DNA of 12,871 bases. Origin: Spirochaetaceae bacterium (GTDB taxonomy: Bacteria; Spirochaetota; Spirochaetia; CADAEX01). Positions within the stretch are counted from its first letter, which is position 1, and each line of letters starts with the position of its first letter. Position numbers and translations under genes: made by a program. The stretch is taken from the NCBI GenBank assembly GCA_009778835.1, contig WRFK01000020.1, forward strand, positions 1 through 12,871, in the 5' to 3' direction. The notes below the pieces were generated by a model. The model did not search any database and had not been told where the DNA came from. It saw nothing but the letters and a program-made list of their open reading frames with translations. Positions 6,117 through 12,752 of this stretch are shown here, one piece after another.

Positions 6117-7610
6117 TCAAGATTCAGCTTTCAACTTTTTAATTTCTTTATAAACTATTCGCAGAAGAATAAGGGCTGTGGCAATTAAAAAACATAAAGC
6201 TATCGGGCTGCGCAGCATAATTCCAAAACTTCCCCGCCCCAATGTCAATGTCTGGGAAATTGCAGTTTCGGTCATTTTGCCTAAGATCAAAGCAATGACC
6301 ATCGGCGAAGCTGGTATATCTGTTTTTTTCATAAAGTATCCAATCAGACCAAAGAAAAGCATTAAGCCTAAATCAGTAATACTATTATTTACAGCAAATC
6401 CGCCAACAATGGATAGAGCCAAAACAGCCGGAACTAAATATGTTTTAGATACAGTTGCTGCACGGGCAAAAAGAGGTATCAATAACTGACCAGCGATTAG
6501 GAAAGGAATATTTCCAAAGATCAGAGTCAAAATAAGGGCATATACCAATGGTCCCTGGGTCTCAAAAAGAAGCGGACCAGGCCGCAAGCCCTGAGCTACA
6601 AAGGCGCCAAGCAAAATGGCAGTGACAGAGTCTCCGGGTATGCCTAATGTAAGTGTGGGAATAAGTGAAGGGCCATTGACCGCATTGGTTCCTGACTCGG
6701 CTGCGGCAATACCTTCCAGCGAGCCTTTACCAAAAAGCTCAGGATGCTTCGAGCGGTTTTTAGCTGTTCCATAAGCAAGCCAGCATGAAATTGGCTGTCC
6801 TATTGCAGGTAGAATACCTATCCACATTCCGACAGCGCTTCCAATACCCAAGAAAGGTATAACGGATTTAAATTCCTTCAAGGTAACCTTATTGCCTTCG
6901 CCTTTTTCAATTTTCATAGCTATAGTTTTTGATGAGAACCTTTCTGTGGCAAAATTTAAAAATTCAGCCATTGCAAACAAACCAATTAAAGCCGGAACAA
7001 ATGGTATACCGCCATCTAAAAAATTAAGACCCATAGTAAAACGTCTTGTCGCGTACTGGGGATCGATACCGATAATTGCGAAAAAGAATCCCAATGCTGC
7101 TGAAAAAACACCTCTGGAAAGGGATTTACCGGAAAGGCTCGCTATGATTGTAAAACTAAACAGCAGTATGGCAGTAAGCTCCGGAGGGCCAAATTTAAGT
7201 GCAACAGAGGCAATCGCTCCCGCTGTAAACAATAAAAGAAAGTTGCCAAATATCTCGCCTGTGACAGAACCATAAAGAGCCATTTTCATGGCCTTACCCG
7301 CCTTGCCCTGCTTGGCTAGTGCATAACCATCCGCTACAGTAGCCGCCGCCGCCGCAGTGCCGGGAGTAGCAAGAAGAACAGCCGTTATGCTTCCGCCGAA
7401 CATACCGCCTTTATATAAACCCAGAAGGAAAGTAATGCCAACAAGAGGAGGCATAAAAAATGTTATAGGAGTAAAAAGAGCAACGGCCATTGTTGTCGTC
7501 AAACCTGGCAATGCTCCAACAATAATGCCTACTATTATCCCAAGAATCATGGATGTTATAGTCTGCCATGACCATATCATAGTAATGGCTGTTGAAATAT
7601 TTTCAAACAT
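6117..7610 (-). CDS. tctA: Tripartite tricarboxylate transporter large permease, TctA family
   Basis: This is the large integral membrane subunit of a TTT importer, which moves carboxylates across the cytoplasmic membrane with a periplasmic binding protein and a small permease. It has 497 residues, typical of TctA, with about 11-12 hydrophobic segments. The family's repeated glycine-proline motifs are visible: GALPGLTTTMAVALF (32-46), its internal echo GILPAIGQPIS (265-275), GSITAVLLATPG (73-84) and AAESGTNAVNGPSLIPTL (303-320) followed by TLGIPGDSVTA. The start is supported by GGAGAG 6 nt upstream. It follows the small permease by 15 bp and precedes the epimerase gene by 41 bp. Family members carry citrate, tartrate, terephthalate and other acids, so the ligand is open. 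Confidence 0.95.
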   Translation of the reverse strand: MFENISTAITMIWSWQTITSMILGIIVGIIVGALPGLTTTMAVALFTPITFFMPPLVGITFLLGLYKGGMFGGSITAVLLATPGTAAAAATVADGYALAKQGKAGKAMKMALYGSVTGEIFGNFLLLFTAGAIASVALKFGPPELTAILLFSFTIIASLSGKSLSRGVFSAALGFFFAIIGIDPQYATRRFTMGLNFLDGGIPFVPALIGLFAMAEFLNFATERFSSKTIAMKIEKGEGNKVTLKEFKSVIPFLGIGSAVGMWIGILPAIGQPISCWLAYGTAKNRSKHPELFGKGSLEGIAAAESGTNAVNGPSLIPTLTLGIPGDSVTAILLGAFVAQGLRPGPLLFETQGPLVYALILTLIFGNIPFLIAGQLLIPLFARAATVSKTYLVPAVLALSIVGGFAVNNSITDLGLMLFFGLIGYFMKKTDIPASPMVIALILGKMTETAISQTLTLGRGSFGIMLRSPIALCFLIATALILLRIVYKEIKKLKAES

Positions 7611-7625
7611 TTGATCTCTCCTTCG

Positions 7626-8111
7626 TTATAGGAAATAGAGAATACCACGGGGAAGCGGAACACCTATCCTGGAAAAAAGAAAATATACTGACAGAGAAAG
7701 AAGCACTCCGAGCAGAAGCGCCGACCACCATCGGGCCTTAAAAAACAAAGCAACTAATGTACATGCAATAAATGTACTTATAATATATCCTAAATGTGGG
7801 AGTATTATGATACTCATAAGCAAAATAAGGAACATGGGAAATATGGACTTTAAATCAAATTTACTTAATTTTTCTTTTTCCGAAGAAGAAACCGAAAGAG
7901 ATTTTTTATATGCTCTTGCTGAAATAATCACATTAAACAATCCCATACTTGTCATAATAATCGACAATATATAAGGAAATGTTCTGGGGTTTACATTAAT
8001 TGTATATCCTGCTTTAGGAGCCCTCGTAGTTGTATTAAAAGGGATCATCACAAGTAAAATAATACCTATACAAGTAAAAATAATAGCAATAATCAAATTA
8101 CGGCGTTCCAT
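7626..8111 (-). CDS. tctB: Tripartite tricarboxylate transporter small permease, TctB family
   Basis: This is the poorly conserved small membrane subunit of the TTT importer. It has 161 residues and four to five hydrophobic stretches: about 6-25, 45-66, a central pair near 90-128, and 131-150. A charged serine- and lysine-rich loop joins the second and third. There is little sequence signature; identification rests on size, topology and its place between the TctC-like and TctA-like genes. A TTG at 8114 could extend it by one residue, but AAGGA lies 6 nt before the ATG at 8111, which is the better start. It is separated from the binding protein by 107 bp that contain a hairpin, and from the large permease by 15 bp. 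Confidence 0.87.
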   Translation of the reverse strand: MERRNLIIAIIFTCIGIILLVMIPFNTTTRAPKAGYTINVNPRTFPYILSIIMTSMGLFNVIISARAYKKSLSVSSSEKEKLSKFDLKSIFPMFLILLMSIIILPHLGYIISTFIACTLVALFFKARWWSALLLGVLLSLSVYFLFSRIGVPLPRGILYFL

Positions 8112-8158
8112 CAACAGTCCTTCTTTATAAATTAAAACTTGTACACTTGAAATTTATA

Positions 8159-8190
8159 TAGCTGCTTCCATGTGTCCCCGGAAGCAGCTA
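8159..8190 (-). terminator. Intercistronic stem-loop between TTT binding protein and permeases
   Basis: Arms 8159-8169 and 8180-8190 (core AGCTGCTTCC) are perfect complements over 11 bp, with a 10-nt loop. On the minus strand ATATAAATTT follows, only a weak T tract. It sits 28 bp after the binding-protein stop, before the TctB start. Like the hairpin in the TAXI operon, it could stabilise the upstream mRNA or end part of the transcripts. Confidence 0.65.
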
Positions 8191-8218
8191 ATCAAAAAGT
8201 ATTCTAAACTATAAGGGC

Positions 8219-9232
8219 TCAACCTTCTATTTCTTTCAAAGTCTTCATAAAAGGAATAAGTCTTGTTCTTTCTTCATCCCAAAACTTCTTAAAATCAGGG
8301 CCATCCAGATAGAGATCTGTGGGCTCGCCAATTTTCTTAAGAAGATCAATATAGGCAGGATCTTTACAGAGTTTGTTAAAAACATCCCGAAGGAAAAGTT
8401 CCACATCTTTAGGAATCCCTGCGGGCGCCATTATTGTTCTCCACTGACCGAATACTACATTATAACCCAATTCCTGAAGTGTCGGAACATCCTTAAAGAC
8501 ACCGTCAGCTTCGGAAGCTGGCAACCTTCTGGTATCGGCAATAGCCAAAGCTTTTAATTTACCTGCTTTTACGTGATCCATTAGCTGGCTCTGGAAAGCT
8601 GTTCCAACATCACACTGGCCTCCCAAAATTGCAGCCAACTGTGGTCCGCCGCCATCAAAATGAATAGGAGTTATTTTCCCAAGCACGCCAGCGGCATGCC
8701 ATAGCTGCCCCTGAGGAATATGCTGGTTACTGTATGCACCGCTTGTTGCATAGTTTAGTTTACCGGGATTGGCTTTGATATAGTCAATCAGGTCTTTAAC
8801 AGAGTTAAAGGGGCTATTGCCAGGAACAACCAGTATTACCGGCAAATAACTTAACTGGGCAATGCAAACAAAGCTATCTGCATTGTAAGGTACATCCTGA
8901 ACAAGGGGTACTGCTGTATTAGGACCTGTTCCTCCGCTAAGCAGCTTGTAGCCATCTTTAGGAGCATTTGCTACTTCTGTTGTGCCGACAACGCCACTTG
9001 CTCCAGGCCGCAGGGTAACAATCATGGGCTGACCCAGATATTTTTGAATTACAGCGACAACAGCCCTTGCGCCTATGTCATGAATCCCGCCCGCACCCAT
9101 TGGGATCAATAGTTCTACTGGTCTTGTGGGATATTTTGCCGCTTCTTTATTACCTGTTGCACTAACCAATACTGGGGTAGCTATAAGAAGTACCACCAAT
9201 AAAAAGAGAATCATTCTTTTCTGCTTTTTCAT
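8219..9232 (-). CDS. tctC: Tripartite tricarboxylate transporter substrate-binding protein (TctC/Bug family)
   Basis: This exported binding protein of the TTT system presents a carboxylate to the TctA-TctB membrane pair. It has 337 residues from the chosen start. The signal peptide MKKQKRMILFLL and core ends near residue 24-25, and the mature start ATGNKEAA is of spirochaetal type, without a lipobox. Bug-family marks follow: YPTRPVELLIPMGAGGIHD (34-52, with the conserved GG..D), a RPGASG turn (75-80) and PKDGYKLLSG (91-100). An in-frame ATG at 9253 would add seven residues. However, GGAGG lies between the two and 5 nt before the ATG at 9232, so 9232 is the true start. It is the first gene of the operon, preceded by leader copy 2 and followed by a stem-loop. 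Known relatives bind citrate, tartrate or aromatic acids; this ligand is undetermined. Confidence 0.95.
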   Translation of the reverse strand: MKKQKRMILFLLVVLLIATPVLVSATGNKEAAKYPTRPVELLIPMGAGGIHDIGARAVVAVIQKYLGQPMIVTLRPGASGVVGTTEVANAPKDGYKLLSGGTGPNTAVPLVQDVPYNADSFVCIAQLSYLPVILVVPGNSPFNSVKDLIDYIKANPGKLNYATSGAYSNQHIPQGQLWHAAGVLGKITPIHFDGGGPQLAAILGGQCDVGTAFQSQLMDHVKAGKLKALAIADTRRLPASEADGVFKDVPTLQELGYNVVFGQWRTIMAPAGIPKDVELFLRDVFNKLCKDPAYIDLLKKIGEPTDLYLDGPDFKKFWDEERTRLIPFMKTLKEIEG

Positions 9233-9270
9233 ACACACCTCCAATCCAAACATTACTAATCATAAAATAC

Positions 9271-9312
9271 TATATAGTTTACATTGATCATTCGTAAAGG
9301 GCAACCCTTTAC
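9271..9312 (-). promoter_or_regulatory. Candidate promoter/operator of the TTT operon (leader copy 2)
   Basis: Minus-strand TTTACG (9298-9293) and TATATA (9276-9271) are 16 nt apart with TGATCA in the spacer, as in copy 1. Overlapping the -35 is a perfect dyad GTAAAGGG-CAA-CCCTTTAC (9294-9312). In copy 1 one base pair of this dyad is changed on both sides (G to A, C to T), so pairing is kept. The conservation of symmetry rather than sequence marks it as a functional binding site or RNA stem. Confidence 0.55.
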
Positions 9313-9737
9313 AAATTCTCTCTAAAAACCAATGGTCAAATTGTCAGGGACATATATTGTCTTATGTTAAATCAAACCCTATAATTTCATCTTTATACTT
9401 TTGTACAATCCCAAGCGCATGCTCTTCTTTAATCAGGTATAATGGCACAGATTTTCATAAAATAATTCTATGTTGACTATAAGTTATCACATGCAAGGAT
9501 CTTGTCAAGAAAAATATTTTAAATATTTCGAGGTTATGAGTTTTGCTGTCTATATGCGGTAACATTTTTAGCTGATAAAGATTGATAAAATGAGATGTGT
9601 TTGTTGTATTAGCTGTAAATCTTAATATCGATATGCCAGATGTGGCGCGATGGCGCATGATGACGGGTAACGCTGCTTTCGGGCGCCGATGCTGGTGCCG
9701 GCATGGATGTTCAAGTTTTCTTCGGAGCATGTTTTTA
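9272..9737. repeat. Leader repeat, copy 2 (blocks A and B)
   Basis: This is the second copy of the leader found at 2128-2456. Block A is 9272-9462 and block B about 9583-9737, with some 120 bp of unshared AT-rich DNA between them. Block A keeps an uninterrupted 30-codon gene tail. Block B, read on the minus strand, matches copy 1 around GARK and ALPVIM/HRATSG, but a one-base length difference puts its two halves in different frames. It occupies nearly all of the 525-bp gap between the lactate permease and the TTT binding protein; I see no other gene there. Confidence 0.8.
9362..9454 (-). pseudogene. 3' remnant of an unidentified gene, copy 2
   Basis: Thirty minus-strand codons from 9454 run uninterrupted to TAA (9364-9362), including PLYLIKEEHALG and KYKDEIIGFDLT. 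A TGA stands directly before them in the same frame. Compared with copy 1 at 2221-2301, at least four differences are silent and two conservative (Met/Val, Met/Ile). This pattern indicates past selection on a protein in this frame. It looks like the C-terminus of a gene that once stood upstream of the operon. An alternative is a short leader peptide starting at the GTG codon, but no ribosome site is seen. The family is not recognised. Confidence 0.45.
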
Positions 9738-9757
9738 AGCTAAAAGGTTTGCGTCAA

Positions 9758-11326
9758 TTAATGTGCCAGGATTGATATTATTACATCTGAAATACCTGAA
9801 AAGAAAAAGGTCATCAATCCAAGAATAGCCAGGAAAACGAAACAGTAATAAAATGATTTACGTAAAAGTTTTGATTCTTGTCCGTAAAGCCCTACAGCCG
9901 CAAGAGCAACGGCGATTTTATATGGCGAAAGAGTTTTTCCTATTGTTCCCCCTGCGAGATTTGCGGCTATCAACCAATATTCATTTATTCCAAGATTTAT
10001 CGCAACATGTTTTTGAAACTCGCCAAAAAGAATGCATGATGAAATTGAACTTCCTGTAATAAAAGCGCCAAGCGCTCCAATGGCAGAAGAAAATAACGGA
10101 TATAAAGAACCTGTAGCAATTGCTGTTTGTTCTGCAAGTATTTTGATCATACCGCTATATCTCATAATCGTTGCAAATGATACAACAAGTATTAATAAAA
10201 TTGACGGAGATTTTACGGCTTTAAATGTTTTTGTTAAGGAAATCCATAAAACAGAATAGTTCTTTTGTTTTTTTAATGCATCTATAAAGGTCGTTATTAT
10301 AACTGCCAGGAGTATCAATACTCCTGGATTTGTTAGCCAGTAAAATGTAAGAATTTTACCCTCTTCTCCGGGATAAAATTTGATACTTGAATTAATTGAA
10401 TCAAGAGTATTTTTTATTTCAGGAAAAAGAGGACTTACAAGAGTTATAAGAATAAGAACGAAAAAATAGACTGAAAAAGAATTAATGATTTCACCGGAGG
10501 AGATATTTTTTGAATCAATGTCTTTGTTGTCCACAAAACGAGTTCGACCTATTTTCTTTCTTAATGAAGATACAATAATCACTAACGTTATAACAACAAG
10601 CGATCCGACTATTATCGGTAATTCCGGTCCCAGAAAAAAAGCAACTAAAAAATAACTGATAGAAAAACCCAAAGAAGCTGCCAGCGTTTCAGGTAAATAT
10701 TTAAGAGCTTTTTTAAATGATTTTTCTGTTAGCAAAACAAGAATAAAGGGAATAACTATAGCAAAAGGAAGAAGTTGTGATGCTACAAATGCAGACATTA
10801 TATTCGGATCAAGATCTGTGATAATAGAAACCGTTATTGCAGGGATTCCAACTGCGCCGTAAGCAGATGGAACTGTATTTGCCAAAAGGCAAATAAAAGC
10901 AGAGAAAAAAGGGTTAAACCCTAAAGCTATCATAATTCCTGCAGGAATTATAACAGGAGTGCCATATCCGGCAATTCCTTCCAGCAAATTTCCAAATCCC
11001 CATACCAGGATTAAAACCAGAACACTTTTTTCTTCACTAAAAGAAGTTATAAATTTTTTGATAATATCAATTCTTTTGGTTTCTATAATAAAATTATATG
11101 AAAAAAGAGCTGCAAAAAGGACAATAAGCATTGGCCATAATGTAAAAACAACCCCTTCAAGCAGGCTCATAAAAATTAAAAACAGATTCTGATTAAAAAA
11201 TAAAACAGCAATAATTATTGCGGAAAGTAATGAAAAAAAAGCAGCATATCTTGGCGATATTTTTAATATCCCCAGGAAGAGTATTAAGATAAATAGCGGC
11301 AGAAATGATAAAAGAAAATGCATCAT
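9758..11326 (-). CDS. Lactate permease (LctP/LldP) family transporter
   Basis: This integral membrane permease is of the family that carries L- and D-lactate and glycolate with protons or sodium. It has 522 residues and about 12-13 hydrophobic segments. The family signature GFGNLLEGIAGYGTPVIIP is at about residues 110-128. The C-terminal region carries TGSSISSCILFGEFQ, then AANLAGGTIGKTLSPYKIA, both typical of the family. The start is uncertain: a TTG at 11341 would add five residues but has AAGG touching it; ATG at 11326 or 11323 has no good ribosome site. I chose 11326. The gene stands alone, divergent from the EamA gene with an 84-99 bp shared upstream region holding a TATATATT-rich core. 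Its lysine and isoleucine codons are strongly AT-biased compared with the TTT genes. Lactate is the family default, not proven here. Confidence 0.93.
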   Translation of the reverse strand: MMHFLLSFLPLFILILFLGILKISPRYAAFFSLLSAIIIAVLFFNQNLFLIFMSLLEGVVFTLWPMLIVLFAALFSYNFIIETKRIDIIKKFITSFSEEKSVLVLILVWGFGNLLEGIAGYGTPVIIPAGIMIALGFNPFFSAFICLLANTVPSAYGAVGIPAITVSIITDLDPNIMSAFVASQLLPFAIVIPFILVLLTEKSFKKALKYLPETLAASLGFSISYFLVAFFLGPELPIIVGSLVVITLVIIVSSLRKKIGRTRFVDNKDIDSKNISSGEIINSFSVYFFVLILITLVSPLFPEIKNTLDSINSSIKFYPGEEGKILTFYWLTNPGVLILLAVIITTFIDALKKQKNYSVLWISLTKTFKAVKSPSILLILVVSFATIMRYSGMIKILAEQTAIATGSLYPLFSSAIGALGAFITGSSISSCILFGEFQKHVAINLGINEYWLIAANLAGGTIGKTLSPYKIAVALAAVGLYGQESKLLRKSFYYCFVFLAILGLMTFFFSGISDVIISILAH

Positions 11327-11425
11327 GTTATTTATTGTCAACCTTAATTAATAATTGGTTTTCAGTGTTTAAAAGTTAGTATATATTAAGAGCAAACAGG
11401 ATAAAAGGGGATATGGTAAATTATT

Positions 11426-11839
11426 ATGTGGGCTATATACGCTTTATTGTCTGCTTTTTTTGCAGCGCTTACTTCAATTCTGGCAAAAATCGGCATTGAA
11501 AGTGTCAACTCCAATCTGGCAACAGCTATCAGAACAGTTGTTGTGCTGGTTCTGGCATGGGGAATTGTGTTTGTTACAGGCAAACATAATGACATAACAA
11601 ATATTTCGCAAAAGAGTTTGTTGTTTCTGGTTCTTTCCGGCTTTGCTACTGGATTTTCCTGGCTGTTTTATTACAAAGCTTTGCAGATTGGGCAAGCATC
11701 AAAGGTTGTGCCAATAGATAAATTCAGTGTTGTTATAAGTATGGTTATGGCATTTTTAATTTTAGGCGAAACAATAAGTATAAAAACAATTATCGGGGGA
11801 GCTTTAATTACTGCCGGCACTGTTGTTTTAATATTATAG
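11426..11839 (+). CDS. Half-size EamA/DMT family membrane protein
   Basis: This 137-residue membrane protein has about five hydrophobic helices and one EamA-type unit. Most EamA transporters are near 300 residues with two units, so this is the small stand-alone form, which would have to act as a dimer. Marks are the N-terminal MWAIYALLSAFFAALTSILA helix, the GFSWLFYYKALQIG segment (about 76-89) and the LGETIS..TIIGGALITAG ending typical of the family. Substrates of the drug/metabolite superfamily are metabolites, amino acids or toxic compounds, usually exported; none can be assigned here. An in-frame TAA lies just upstream, so the ATG at 11426 is the first possible ATG. The only purine-rich site, AAGGGG at 11405-11410, is 15 nt away, which is unusually far and suggests weak initiation. 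The gene seems to be alone; 11840-12012 holds no further gene or clear terminator. Confidence 0.87.
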   Translation: MWAIYALLSAFFAALTSILAKIGIESVNSNLATAIRTVVVLVLAWGIVFVTGKHNDITNISQKSLLFLVLSGFATGFSWLFYYKALQIGQASKVVPIDKFSVVISMVMAFLILGETISIKTIIGGALITAGTVVLIL

Positions 11840-11976
11840 ATGCTGGTTGCAATATTGCTGTCCGCAATATTTGGCAAAAGTATTATTTTTTGGGGAAGAT
11901 TTTTATAAAAAAATAGCTCAGAGTCAAAATAACGTATTTATTAATAAATTTTTATGGCGTAAAGATAGATAGATGT

Positions 11977-11982
11977 TATAAT
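11977..11982 (+). promoter_or_regulatory. Possible -10 box of the small unknown gene
   Basis: A perfect TATAAT lies 31 bp before the start codon at 12013. No recognisable -35 box stands 16-18 nt upstream, so this is weak support for a promoter. Confidence 0.3.
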
Positions 11983-12012
11983 AATAGCATTTTACGAAAG
12001 CAGGAAAAGATT

Positions 12013-12312
12013 ATGGGTAGTGAAAAACAACTGTGCCAGGAACTAGATATAATTATTTCAGATATTAATACTTCGGGTATAAAAAAAGTAGCCCCTGTAG
12101 CTGTGGAAAAGCTTGAAAAAATTAGCGCTGAGGCTTCTGGCTTGGGTATGAAGGCAGGAAAAGGTCTTATTGATAATTTTATTGAGGTTTTGAAATTATT
12201 TCAGTCAGGCAAGTCAAGCGAAGATAGTGTATCACTCAGGCTTACAGCATTGGACTTCTATAAAAAAAATGTTCTGGAAAATAATTCTGATACTAATGTT
12301 GAAGAATTATAG
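12013..12312 (+). CDS. Small hypothetical protein, soluble and mostly helical
   Basis: I do not recognise this 99-residue protein. A ribosome site (AGGAAAAG) and an ATG at normal spacing support translation. The sequence is rich in lysine, glutamate and serine, has no signal peptide or membrane segment and a single cysteine at residue 8. It looks largely alpha-helical, with amphipathic runs near residues 8-18, 25-45 and 50-68. The middle AEASGLGMKAGKGLIDNFIE is the most distinctive part. A four-helix adaptor or a signalling-related small protein is conceivable but nothing in it proves that. It stands alone between the EamA gene and the hydroxyacid dehydrogenase; just past its stop lies an AT-rich gap. 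Confidence 0.7.
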   Translation: MGSEKQLCQELDIIISDINTSGIKKVAPVAVEKLEKISAEASGLGMKAGKGLIDNFIEVLKLFQSGKSSEDSVSLRLTALDFYKKNVLENNSDTNVEEL

Positions 12313-12752
12313 TTGGTTAATTTTTTAATTTAGCGTTTTGAGCTTAAAATCATGACTCTTTTCTTCTGAATTTTGATAATTGGATATCAATGTATCTATC
12401 TGTTTTTCAATATCAAAAATAGTGCGGCAGTGCCGAATATCTCTTTTCCCAAAGTTGTTAAATATACTTTTTTTCTTTATATATCAAATAATTTGAAATT
12501 ATATTTTTTTGACCATCTATGATAACTGCAAAATAATACATATAAATCTTATTAAGTGCGGATCAAATATTTATGGCAAGTAATAGGGGTATTATCTTCT
12601 GCTAATATTCCGGTATTTACATCCGGTATTTGATATCGTAACATTAACAAAGTATGCTTATAATTGTGTAATGCAATCTGATTATCAAAAAATGGAAAAT
12701 ATAATTTAGTATACGATCGTACAGAAAAGTAACTAAGAATAAGGAGAACACT
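12313..12752. other. AT-rich 440-bp gap with possible antisense gene debris
   Basis: No intact gene is visible. On the minus strand three pieces in changing frames read like protein: one running down to a TAA at 12554-12552 (including MLRYQIPDVNTGILAEDN), one from ATG 12541 to TAA 12458 (MYYFAVIIDGQKNIISNYL), and one ending at TAA 12327-12325 (DIEKQIDTLISNYQNSEEK). Together they may be one decayed gene broken by frameshifts. AT-rich DNA can give such readings by chance, so this is only a suggestion. The promoter-like site for the next gene lies at the right end. Confidence 0.3.
12700..12721 (+). promoter_or_regulatory. -10 box and palindrome before the hydroxyacid dehydrogenase gene
   Basis: A perfect TATAAT (12700-12705) is followed 6 bp later by the perfect 10-bp palindrome TACGATCGTA (12712-12721), at or just after the expected transcription start. 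The -35 is poor (TCTGAT at 17-nt spacing), which could mean that an activator is needed. A palindrome at +1 to +10 fits a repressor site. Both roles are inference. Confidence 0.4.

Noticed and set aside
9455..9730. Minus-strand open frame of 91 codons in leader copy 2
   Set aside because: Its first half is out of frame with the coding-like frame of block B, and its second half lies in the unshared AT-rich insert. No ribosome site.
11847..11875. GCAATATTGC palindrome and a nearby repeat of GCAATATT after the EamA gene
   Set aside because: The stem would be AT-rich and weak, with no T tract directly after it, so I do not call a terminator.
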